A DNA stretch of 64,000 nt from Lachnospiraceae bacterium. GTDB taxonomy: Bacteria; Bacillota; Clostridia; Lachnospirales; Lachnospiraceae. Below are positions 22,531-30,502 of this stretch, piece by piece. Position 1 is the stretch's first letter. Each line of letters opens with the position of its first letter. The notes under the pieces were generated by a model. It saw only the letters and a program-made list of their open reading frames with translations, did no database searches and was not told where the DNA came from. Made by a program: the position numbers and the translations under genes. The DNA lies in NCBI GenBank assembly GCA_015058015.1, contig SVDM01000002.1, forward strand, positions 93,827-157,826, given 5' to 3'.

Positions 22531-24720
22531 CTAATCGTTAACGTTTATTCTCTGTCTTTCCACCAATTCAGCAAAGACTCCGCCCTTATCAAGCAATTCT
22601 TCATACTTTCCGTCTTCAATAATCTTGCCCTTATCAAGGACCAGGATACGGTCGCAATGCTTAATTGTAGACAGTCTGTGAGCTATTACAATACGGGTAC
22701 AGGACAGCTTGTCAAGGGCATCGGAGACCTTCTTTTGCGTTATATTATCAAGAGCCGATGTAGCCTCATCAAGAATAAGAATCTTAGGCTTTGGCGCTAC
22801 TGCTCTCGCTATCATAAGTCTTTGTTTTTGTCCTCCCGAGATACCGCCGCTTCCTTCCGCAATCATGGTAAACATTCCCATGGGCATTTCCCGTATATCA
22901 TCTGCAATATCCGCTATCTCCGCTGCCTCCCAGGCATCTTCCACCGTTAAGGTGGGGGCGGATATTACAATATTTGAATAAATATCACTGTTAAATAGCT
23001 TACCGGTTTGCATAACAACCCCGATTTTGCTTCTAAGGGACTTTAAGTCAACGGAGTTGATATCCTTACCATCGTAATACACTCCGCCCTTCTCAGGCTT
23101 CTCAAAGCCCAGAAGAAGCCTTACCAATGTAGACTTACCACAACCGGTTTTTCCGACTATAGCCACGTACTGCCCCGGGCTGATCTTTAAACTAAGCTCA
23201 TCTATAACAAGGGGCATGTTTTCATCATATCTGAAGGACACATTATCAAGCTCAATTCCGCCGTTTAAGGAAGTCAGAATCTCCTTGTCCATATCTATCT
23301 CCGGCTCCTGTGCCATAATGGGCTCAACCATCTCAAGCACCGGTCTTATCTGGGCTACTGTGGTAGTCATTCCCGCCATGGCCATAAATGCGGCAGATAC
23401 CATACCGAAAGCGGAGTTAAATGCTATGAAATCTGCAGCAGACACACCCGATTGTACCGCCATATAATACATAACGATAACTCCAACGGCAGCTATTGCC
23501 ATATTTATTACCGATGATACCCTTATAAACATAGGCGGTGAATAGGTTAGTCTGGCCCCTTCAGAATACATTCTTCCCCATCTGGCGAACATTCTCTTTT
23601 CAGCTCCTGCAAGCTTAATCTTTTGCACTCCGTGCATCATGGCAAAGGACATACCGTATTCTTTTGATGAGTGTTTCATATGCTTTCGACTTATTCTCAT
23701 CTGTGCAAATGTTGTTATCACCGAGAATACCACCGTTGTCAATACTACAAGCAGTGCCGGGACCACAAGAGACGGCGTATACCTGAAAATTAAGCCTATG
23801 TATGTCAGTGAGAATATGGCAGTTAATGATGAAGAAAGCAGCGTTTCAGCTATCATGGAACATAAAGTACTCATACTCGAAGACCTGGTTGTCATCTCAC
23901 CGGAGTTATACTTCTTAAAAAAGTCCACCGGAAGTGAGAGGATTCTCATCATAGTTGCCGCTTCTACCGTAAGAGAAAGACGCATGTTAATACGCAGATT
24001 AGCAAGCTTTTCAAGCATCTTCACCAGAATTCCGCATACAGACATACATACAAGAGCAATGGAAGCGCCTATAAGGAGCGTATTGCTCTTGGTAAGTACC
24101 ACGTACGAAAATATAAATCTATTGATAACAGGGGGAAACAATCCCAGTCCGGTTACCGCAGCCATAGCAATAAGCACCATGGCTATATCCGTTTTGGGAA
24201 TAGCCGCAAAAATATATTGAAATATATCATGAAGCTTTAATACTTTCATGGGAAAGGGCCTGTAAAACACTATGGCATCTTCTTCAAAGAGATCCTCATT
24301 CTTTGATGTTATCTTAATCTCTTTCTCTGTCCTCTCATCTACATACTTGTAACCCACAAAGCCTCTTGGGAGAAGAGCTGCTACACTTCCATCGCTTTTT
24401 TTGATACCTATCATTGCCCCTATGGCGTTCCTGTGCCATCCTTTTTCCAGTTTTACACGCCTTGTCATAATACCGTGGGGTCTGGTCTGGTAATCAATCT
24501 GCTCTTCCACATTGACAATCTTGTCCGGAAGCTCTCTGGGCTTCGTGTGGTAGTATTTGAGGACACGCTCTATGGCATTGCTTGCGGCAATACGGTCATC
24601 ATTCATAGCTTCGGCTACCCGCCTTCCCATAACGGCTCCCGCTGCATCCGCCAGCATATCCGCCATAAGCAGATCTTCAGATTCAATTCGCTCTTTTATC
24701 TGATTCTTAAGAAAAGACAA
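22531..24720 (-). CDS. NHLM-type peptide export ABC transporter (no peptidase)
   Basis: A 729-residue fused membrane/ATPase half-transporter matching the second ABC protein of NHLM (nitrile-hydratase-leader microcin) export systems. The N-terminal ~155 residues form a soluble domain without a C39 cysteine, as in that subfamily. About six helices follow (roughly 180-460), then the ATPase domain with Walker A Gly-Lys-Thr-Gly-Cys-Gly-Lys-Ser-Thr, signature Ile-Ser-Gly-Gly-Gln-Lys-Gln-Arg, Walker B Ile-Leu-Ile-Leu-Asp-Glu and the switch His (Ile-Ala-His-Arg-Leu-Ser). The start appears to be TTG (24718-24720) with GGAGG 8 nt upstream. It lies 14 nt after the C39-ABC gene and probably pairs with it. 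Confidence 0.88.
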   Translation of the reverse strand: MSFLKNQIKERIESEDLLMADMLADAAGAVMGRRVAEAMNDDRIAASNAIERVLKYYHTKPRELPDKIVNVEEQIDYQTRPHGIMTRRVKLEKGWHRNAIGAMIGIKKSDGSVAALLPRGFVGYKYVDERTEKEIKITSKNEDLFEEDAIVFYRPFPMKVLKLHDIFQYIFAAIPKTDIAMVLIAMAAVTGLGLFPPVINRFIFSYVVLTKSNTLLIGASIALVCMSVCGILVKMLEKLANLRINMRLSLTVEAATMMRILSLPVDFFKKYNSGEMTTRSSSMSTLCSMIAETLLSSSLTAIFSLTYIGLIFRYTPSLVVPALLVVLTTVVFSVITTFAQMRISRKHMKHSSKEYGMSFAMMHGVQKIKLAGAEKRMFARWGRMYSEGARLTYSPPMFIRVSSVINMAIAAVGVIVMYYMAVQSGVSAADFIAFNSAFGMVSAAFMAMAGMTTTVAQIRPVLEMVEPIMAQEPEIDMDKEILTSLNGGIELDNVSFRYDENMPLVIDELSLKISPGQYVAIVGKTGCGKSTLVRLLLGFEKPEKGGVYYDGKDINSVDLKSLRSKIGVVMQTGKLFNSDIYSNIVISAPTLTVEDAWEAAEIADIADDIREMPMGMFTMIAEGSGGISGGQKQRLMIARAVAPKPKILILDEATSALDNITQKKVSDALDKLSCTRIVIAHRLSTIKHCDRILVLDKGKIIEDGKYEELLDKGGVFAELVERQRINVND

Positions 24721-24734
24721 ATACTTGTCCTCCT

Positions 24735-26912
24735 TTACTCATTAGTTACAAGTTCGGTGTAGTAACCGCCTTTTTTTATTAATTCCTCATGGGTACCTTG
24801 CTCCACCACCCGGCCCTTATCAAGAACCAATATCTCGTCGCAATCCCTGATGGTGGATAATCTGTGGGCAACCACGATACACGTAATTCCTCTTTCCTTG
24901 ATAGCATTAACCACATCGTGTTCCGTCTTGGCATCAAGGGCAGATGTGGCCTCATCCAGGATTAGTATTCTGGGATCTTGGGCAAGAACTCTTGCAATCT
25001 CCATCCTCTGTTTCTGACCGCCGGATAAGTCGTTGCCCCCTTCGTTTAAACTGTATTTATATCCGCCGGGGCGCTTCATTATATCATCATGAATCTGAGC
25101 GTCACGGGCAGCCATTTTCACTTCAAAGTCTTTTATGGTGGAGTCAAACATCTTTAAGTTATTGGATATGGTGTCTTCAAAAAGAATTATATCCTGATCC
25201 ACAACCGCAACAGAGCTTCGGAAAACATTCTTATCAATCTCGGAAACAGGCTTTCCGTCAAACAGGATTTCTCCGCTCCAGGGTGCATATAAACCTGATA
25301 TCAGCTTTGACAGTGTGGACTTGCCGCATCCCGATGTTCCCACAAACGCTATACGCTCTCCCTGCTTTACCTTAAGACTGAAATCAGATATAAGCGGTTC
25401 TTCCAACTTGGAATATCCAAAGGTAACATTCTTAATTTCTAATTCCCCGGAGAGTCTTACAAAGTCTTCTTCATCGCTACTTGCAGATCCTACTGTATCA
25501 TCCTCACGGTATTCCATTACATCCTCGATACGCTCCATCTCAGCCTTCATCTCATTCAATGTTCCTCTGGCTGCTATAAGAGAATCCACAGGTCCCATAA
25601 AGATATTAAGGTAAGTCTGAAACTGCATTACCATACCGATTGAAAAATGTCCGTTAATAACCAGCATTACGCCGCATATCAAAACCGCAATATTAGCCAA
25701 AGTGGACACAATCTCCGGAATAATAGCCAGTCTGACATCAGCCTTAACGGAATTGAAATGTCCGTCATTGACATTTGCCTGATAACCGGACCATTTCTCA
25801 AAGAAACCGTTTTCTGCACCACAGGCCTTAATTGTTTCTATCATCTCCATACCTGCCACAGTGGCACCTGCAAACAAGCCGTCGTCCCTAAGCTGGGACC
25901 TGGCCAGGTTAAGGCGTTTATGTGAAATCCATTGGGCCACAAATATATTGATGAATATGGACCCTATACCTATCAAGGTAAGGGGTATGCTGTAGCGGAT
26001 GAGCACCACCAGATAGAATATCATCAGACAAGTGTTAAGAAAGAGAGGTGCTAAGGTGTCCACAATATTCTTGGCAATAGTGGCACTGGAATTCTTACGG
26101 GAAAGCACATCTCCCGCCATTCTTTGGGTGAAGAACTCCATAGGCAGGTGGAGAACATGCCACATAAAGGTCATATTGCCCACCACTGACATCTTACCGT
26201 TAATCTTCAAGCTGCATATTGCGCTAATCCAGGCCGTAATAAGCTTTATGATAGTCAGGATAACCAGGGCTCCCATAAAGGGTATCAGCCACTCGGGATT
26301 CTCTCCTGTAAGTAGCCTATCGTATAGAATACGGGAAAAAATGGGATTAATAATTTCGATAAGAGACGCAATAATCGAAGTCATAACCACAAAAGCAACA
26401 GCCGTCCCTGTTCCTTTAAGTCGTCTTCTTGCGTAATCCAGTACACTCTTCCGCTTTCCTTCAGGCTGAAAATCTTCCGTAGGTTCAAACATCAAAACAA
26501 TCCCCGTAAAGCCTTTATCAAGCTCTGCGAGGGATATTATCATATTGCCCCTTCCGGGGTCATTAATATAAGCCTTATCTCCCCTTATCCCCTTAAGAAC
26601 AATGAAGTGATTATAGTTCCAGTGAATAATGCAGGGAAAGGTGGCTTTATCACGTAGGGTGGTTATCTTCTCTGCCCGATATCCGTCTGCGCTCATACCG
26701 TAGCTTCTGGCCGCTTTCAGTATCTTGGTAGCTTTTGAGCCGTCTCGGGATACACCGCAATCAGAACGTACCTGCTCTAAAGGAATCCATTTACCGTAGT
26801 AGGCAAGAATCATAGTCAGGCAGGCAGCTCCGCACTCTAAGGCCTCCATCTGCATTATGACAGGGACTTTGGCCACTCCATTGGTTACGGGAGATTTAAC
26901 ACTTTTAGCCAT
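24735..26912 (-). CDS. NHLM-type C39-peptidase ABC exporter
   Basis: A 725-residue peptidase-containing ABC transporter (PCAT): it removes a double-glycine-type leader from a peptide and exports the core. The N-terminal C39 domain has the full catalytic triad: Cys27 in Met-Glu-Ala-Leu-Glu-Cys-Gly-Ala-Ala-Cys, His102 in Asn-His-Phe-Ile-Val-Leu-Lys and Asp118 in Asn-Asp-Pro-Gly-Arg-Gly. Six helices (about 160-450) precede an ATPase domain with Walker A Gly-Thr-Ser-Gly-Cys-Gly-Lys-Ser-Thr, Leu-Ser-Gly-Gly-Gln-Lys-Gln-Arg and Ile-Leu-Ile-Leu-Asp-Glu-Ala-Thr. The start overlaps the secretion-protein gene by 8 bp; GGAGGAG precedes the ATG. Presence of an intact peptidase implies a leader peptide substrate encoded somewhere in the genome. 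Confidence 0.92.
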   Translation of the reverse strand: MAKSVKSPVTNGVAKVPVIMQMEALECGAACLTMILAYYGKWIPLEQVRSDCGVSRDGSKATKILKAARSYGMSADGYRAEKITTLRDKATFPCIIHWNYNHFIVLKGIRGDKAYINDPGRGNMIISLAELDKGFTGIVLMFEPTEDFQPEGKRKSVLDYARRRLKGTGTAVAFVVMTSIIASLIEIINPIFSRILYDRLLTGENPEWLIPFMGALVILTIIKLITAWISAICSLKINGKMSVVGNMTFMWHVLHLPMEFFTQRMAGDVLSRKNSSATIAKNIVDTLAPLFLNTCLMIFYLVVLIRYSIPLTLIGIGSIFINIFVAQWISHKRLNLARSQLRDDGLFAGATVAGMEMIETIKACGAENGFFEKWSGYQANVNDGHFNSVKADVRLAIIPEIVSTLANIAVLICGVMLVINGHFSIGMVMQFQTYLNIFMGPVDSLIAARGTLNEMKAEMERIEDVMEYREDDTVGSASSDEEDFVRLSGELEIKNVTFGYSKLEEPLISDFSLKVKQGERIAFVGTSGCGKSTLSKLISGLYAPWSGEILFDGKPVSEIDKNVFRSSVAVVDQDIILFEDTISNNLKMFDSTIKDFEVKMAARDAQIHDDIMKRPGGYKYSLNEGGNDLSGGQKQRMEIARVLAQDPRILILDEATSALDAKTEHDVVNAIKERGITCIVVAHRLSTIRDCDEILVLDKGRVVEQGTHEELIKKGGYYTELVTNE

Positions 26913-27408
26913 GGTCTCCTCCTGTCAAAAACGTCGAAGGTCTTATTTCTTCGATGGTTACTATCGCTTGTTGTATGTAGTCTTCTGTATTGTCAGCATC
27001 ACTACCCAGTTCAAACTTGCATATCCATTCATTGCTGGTAAAGCCTCCCACGCTCATAACCAGGCTGTGCTCGGCATCTTCATCAGGCACCAGTTTAATG
27101 GGATCTGTCTTTGGATTATCTACCACGTAATCTTTCCCGTTAACGGTTACTTTTACGGATGACTTGGCACGGTAGAGTTCTCCTGCATCGGCAAAGCAGT
27201 AGAGCTTACCGCCCTTTTGAACTGCTACCCCGTTAATTCTGGTGTATATACAACCAAAATGTATCCAGGCAAATACCGCCCCTAGGAAAAGAATAATGGC
27301 AGCAAGTATAGCCCAGGTGGCAGGGGTGGCCGATTTAATGTATGTATTAAGTTGTTCAGGTTTACTAAGATTTTCAACGCTGCTCTTTCGAAATACCGAT
27401 TCTTTCAT
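26905..27408 (-). CDS. NHLM-type bacteriocin secretion protein (short HlyD-like)
   Basis: A 167-residue protein matching the N-terminal part of the NHLM secretion (membrane-fusion) proteins: a cytoplasmic start with Phe-Arg-Lys-Ser-Ser-Val-Glu-x-Leu-Ser-Lys-Pro-Glu-Gln-Leu-Asn, one membrane helix (about residues 29-53), and an extracytoplasmic beta-rich domain. It is much shorter than the ~250 or more residues of many relatives and lacks the long coiled-coil hairpin of HlyD proteins, consistent with a Gram-positive exporter without an outer membrane. GGAGGGG precedes the ATG by 8 nt. It overlaps the C39-ABC gene and should form the complex with both ABC proteins. Confidence 0.8.
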   Translation of the reverse strand: MKESVFRKSSVENLSKPEQLNTYIKSATPATWAILAAIILFLGAVFAWIHFGCIYTRINGVAVQKGGKLYCFADAGELYRAKSSVKVTVNGKDYVVDNPKTDPIKLVPDEDAEHSLVMSVGGFTSNEWICKFELGSDADNTEDYIQQAIVTIEEIRPSTFLTGGDHG

Positions 27409-27480
27409 CTAAAAAGCCCCTCCAGCTTTATCTTCAATCAATAATTGATAATACAATGTTATCCCATTTTGCATTATTTT

Positions 27481-28896
27481 TCAACAATTTTGGCTATTTG
27501 TTGATAAGTTCTGAATAGGTCCGTTTTTATAGTAGTAACAGATTCCCGGATCGGGAACAAGGTAGTTCCCTTTAGGAGTCATACCCGCTAACATACAGCC
27601 TCCCCGGCACCTTGCAAAATGCGGGCATTCTCTGCATTCCTCCGATGCTTTTAAGAGGTCTGAAAGCTTCGTACTGACCAAAGTCCTGTAAAAAGAATCC
27701 TTGGTAATATCTGCAAGACTGTGTTCAAAAATTGAGGGAAATTTAGGGCCTAAGACTGTTCCGGAGAATCCCATACAGGGTGAGACTCTTCCGTCGGGAT
27801 CTATAAAGATTCGGGTGGTTCCTTCCACACAGTAACTGCACTTATCGTATGCCGCAGCATCCTTAGGCTTTCTGTCATAAGGAATGGTATATTCTTTCTC
27901 TCCTGCCCCGCATTGAAAGTATCCTCCCAGCTGAATATCAATAGGGGACTTATCTTCGAAATACTTAGGGATATATTCCTCGTACACTTTCTTTTCTTGT
28001 TCAAAAGAAAGTGCTTTATCATCCCTTTTTGCCCATCTTCCAACCGGCATGGGGATTGTAACGGACAATTCCTTTACCCCAAGATTCGAAAGACGTAAAA
28101 CCGTCTCCCGAAGGGAATCCTTGTTATCTTTGGTAAGGCACATGGATGCAGTGACTAAAAAGCCTCTTGCCACAAGGCATCTGATAGCCTCTTCAGCACC
28201 ATCCTGCGCCCCTTTTACTCCTCTAAAGGTATCGTGATGACCATATCCGTCATAGCTTATCTGAAATTCCGGGTGCTGCCTGTTTTGGGCAAATATATCC
28301 AAGACATCTCCATTCACCAATAGTCCATTGGTAAAGACATTACTTATAGAGATATCTTTTTCAGAAAGGGCTGCCACTATATCCTTCCAATCCGGTCGTA
28401 CAAAGGGTTCTCCCCCTGTAAGTTCAATGCGCTTAACACCGCATTCTGCCAGTTCATTAATGATATGCCGGCAATCTTCCATAGAGAGATCCTTTTTGTG
28501 GTAATCCGGAGCGCTTACCAGGCAATGCTCACAGCGGAGATTGCATCTTCCTGTTATGGCCCATTCCGCCACCTCAAGAAAACGGGAATGGTACATTTTA
28601 TACTTTTGTTCCTCTTCTAATGGCTCCGGCATTTCTTCCGAAGATTCAATCACTCCAAGATCTAACAGCCATTCAAAACATTTTCTTGTCTCTTCATCCG
28701 TCTCTTTCAAGTCAATGGCTATTTCCCCATCACACTTTAACAGGTAGTCATAAACACTTTCTTTGAAAAAGAAGGGGGGCCGTCTCCTATTCGGCCCCTT
28801 TATGGCGCTTATAGCAAAAGGACGTCCGTACCAACCTCTATAAGCCCAATCATCTGATAGTCTGTAGTATCTTTTATCAGTCATAATCATCACCAT
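27481..28896 (-). CDS. radical SAM/SPASM peptide maturase
   Basis: A ~470-residue radical SAM enzyme. The [4Fe-4S]-SAM motif is Cys118-x-x-x-Cys122-x-x-Cys125 (Gly-Arg-Cys-Asn-Leu-Arg-Cys-Glu-His-Cys), followed by Leu-Thr-Gly-Gly-Glu-Pro. The C-terminal third is a SPASM domain: cysteines in Lys-Cys-Ser-Tyr-Cys, Ser-Pro-Cys-Met-Gly, and the terminal Cys-Arg-Glu-Cys-Pro-His-Phe-Ala-Arg-Cys-Arg-Gly-Gly-Cys cluster. The first ~100 residues could be a PqqD-like leader-recognition element (Phe-Phe-Lys-Glu-Ser-Val-Tyr-Asp-Tyr-Leu). With an NHLM exporter downstream, a RiPP-modifying role is likely; the bond formed is unknown. ATGs at 28896, 28890 and 28884 are all possible starts. It begins about 20 nt after cstA. 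Confidence 0.85.
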   Translation of the reverse strand: MVMIMTDKRYYRLSDDWAYRGWYGRPFAISAIKGPNRRRPPFFFKESVYDYLLKCDGEIAIDLKETDEETRKCFEWLLDLGVIESSEEMPEPLEEEQKYKMYHSRFLEVAEWAITGRCNLRCEHCLVSAPDYHKKDLSMEDCRHIINELAECGVKRIELTGGEPFVRPDWKDIVAALSEKDISISNVFTNGLLVNGDVLDIFAQNRQHPEFQISYDGYGHHDTFRGVKGAQDGAEEAIRCLVARGFLVTASMCLTKDNKDSLRETVLRLSNLGVKELSVTIPMPVGRWAKRDDKALSFEQEKKVYEEYIPKYFEDKSPIDIQLGGYFQCGAGEKEYTIPYDRKPKDAAAYDKCSYCVEGTTRIFIDPDGRVSPCMGFSGTVLGPKFPSIFEHSLADITKDSFYRTLVSTKLSDLLKASEECRECPHFARCRGGCMLAGMTPKGNYLVPDPGICYYYKNGPIQNLSTNSQNC

Positions 28897-28916
28897 GGAA
28901 TTTATATTTATTACTA

Positions 28917-30338
28917 CTAATCTGCTTCGTTATGAATAACACGTCTTATATATGTGATAAATGTTATAAAACATCCTAAGGCGAATATAAACCCGGCAGG
29001 GTAGGCAATTCGGGGTGACGCATGGAATCCTTCCTCTGCAAGAATAATATATGTGGCACTTACCGCCGACATAAAAGCAGCCGGAATAGCCGTAATCATG
29101 GGAATAAACCTGTTGCTGTTGTTATCTGCTATATATACCGAAGCAACCCAGAGAACAATCATGGCCAGTGTCTGGTTGCTCCATGAGAAATATCTCCACA
29201 ATATATTAAAATCAAGTCGGGTCAACACTGCTCCAACTGCAAGCAGGGGAATGGTAATGATAAGCCTGTTCTTGATGCTCTTCTGGTCCATCTTGAAGAT
29301 CTCGGCAATAATCAGTCTTGCCGATCTAAAGGCTGTATCTCCACTGGTTATGGGACACGCAATAACGCCAACAATAGCAAGTATTCCGCCTACAGGGCCC
29401 AGCATTCCCGTTGAAATATCGTAGACTACTCCCGACTGTCCCAGGTTTTCTAAAGCTTGGAACAAACCTCCCGTTGCTCCGTAGAAAGCAACACCACCTG
29501 CCGCCCACACCAGAGCAATTACAGATTCAGACAGCATAGCACCATAGAAAATCTTCTTGCCTTCTTTCTCACCGGTGATACATTTGGAAATCATTGGTGC
29601 TTGTGTGGCATGGAAACCGGAGATTGCACCACAAGCAACGGTTACAAACATAAAGGGCCAAACTTCAAGCCCCTCAGGATGCAAATTCTCAAGAGAAATC
29701 TCCGGAACACTATATCCTCCCATAATAATACCTGCCATTATTCCAACAGCCATAAGTATAAGAACCACCCCGAATATGGGATAAAGTCGTCCAATTATCT
29801 TATCAATGGGAAGCAGGGTAGCCAGAACATAATATATAAGTATAATGACTTCCCACACGGTTACATTTAACACGTCAGGAGTAAGGCGGGCCAAAAGAGT
29901 AGCCGGGCTTGTGACAAACACTGTTCCCGTCAGGAGAAGAAGGAGCACTCCGAATATACGAATAACCCATCTGGTTACCCGGCCCATGTATTTTCCTGCT
30001 AATTCGGCAATAGAGGCTCCATCGTGTCTTTCGGAAATCATACCGCACATGTAGTCGTGAACGCCTCCGCCTAAGATTGCTCCAAATACTATCCATAAGA
30101 AAACCACCGGTCCGAAACAGGCCCCCATAAGGGCTCCGAATATGGGTCCCGTTCCCGCAATGTTAAGAAGTTGGACCAGGAATGCCTTGCCGGTTTTAAG
30201 AGGTACAAAGTCAACCCCGTCCGCCTTGGCATATGCAGGGGTCATCCTATCGTCCGGCCCAAAGACTTTTTCTACAAAGGATCCGTAGAATATATAACCT
30301 AAAATTAATACAATAAATGAAATAATCAGTGAAACCAA
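28917..30338 (-). CDS. cstA: carbon starvation protein CstA-family transporter
   Basis: CstA-family proteins import peptides or pyruvate, often during nutrient limitation. The ~473-residue protein shows many membrane helices and the family signatures Ile-Ala-Gly-Thr-Gly-Pro-Ile-Phe-Gly-Ala, His-Asp-Tyr-x-Cys-Gly-Met-Ile-Ser-Glu-Arg-His-Asp-Gly and Ala-Thr-Gln-Ala-Pro-Met-Ile-Ser-Lys-Cys. It is shorter than the ~700-residue E. coli protein, as usual for the Clostridia type. I choose the TTG at 30338, seven nt after GGGAGG; an in-frame TTG at 30359 would put that ribosome site inside the gene. The radical SAM gene follows within 35 nt, so cstA may lead the RiPP-export transcript. An extended -10 element lies at 30398-30406. 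Confidence 0.9.
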   Translation of the reverse strand: MVSLIISFIVLILGYIFYGSFVEKVFGPDDRMTPAYAKADGVDFVPLKTGKAFLVQLLNIAGTGPIFGALMGACFGPVVFLWIVFGAILGGGVHDYMCGMISERHDGASIAELAGKYMGRVTRWVIRIFGVLLLLLTGTVFVTSPATLLARLTPDVLNVTVWEVIILIYYVLATLLPIDKIIGRLYPIFGVVLILMAVGIMAGIIMGGYSVPEISLENLHPEGLEVWPFMFVTVACGAISGFHATQAPMISKCITGEKEGKKIFYGAMLSESVIALVWAAGGVAFYGATGGLFQALENLGQSGVVYDISTGMLGPVGGILAIVGVIACPITSGDTAFRSARLIIAEIFKMDQKSIKNRLIITIPLLAVGAVLTRLDFNILWRYFSWSNQTLAMIVLWVASVYIADNNSNRFIPMITAIPAAFMSAVSATYIILAEEGFHASPRIAYPAGFIFALGCFITFITYIRRVIHNEAD

Positions 30339-30397
30339 TTTTTGTCCTCCCCCCGGCAAATACCATTATATGCGAAATAATTCGCTTCTTAATGCAC

Positions 30398-30406
30398 ATT
30401 ATATCA
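30398..30406 (-). promoter_or_regulatory. extended -10 promoter element of cstA
   Basis: Minus strand TGATATAAT: perfect TATAAT with the TGn extension. No good -35 is seen. A small GCGAA/TTCGC hairpin follows in the leader at about 30372-30385. Confidence 0.45.
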
Positions 30407-30460
30407 CATAATTGTCTGCAAAACACCTACATTTGTGTGGAGTTTTTTATAAATTGGTAT

Positions 30461-30466
30461 TATAAT
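30461..30466 (+). promoter_or_regulatory. -10 element of the GH3 gene
   Basis: Perfect TATAAT 36 nt before the chosen start; the -35 is poor (TGGAGT at 30438-30443). Confidence 0.4.
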
Positions 30467-30502
30467 CTAATTATTATGAATATATTTAAGGGGGAGTTAT
30501 CT

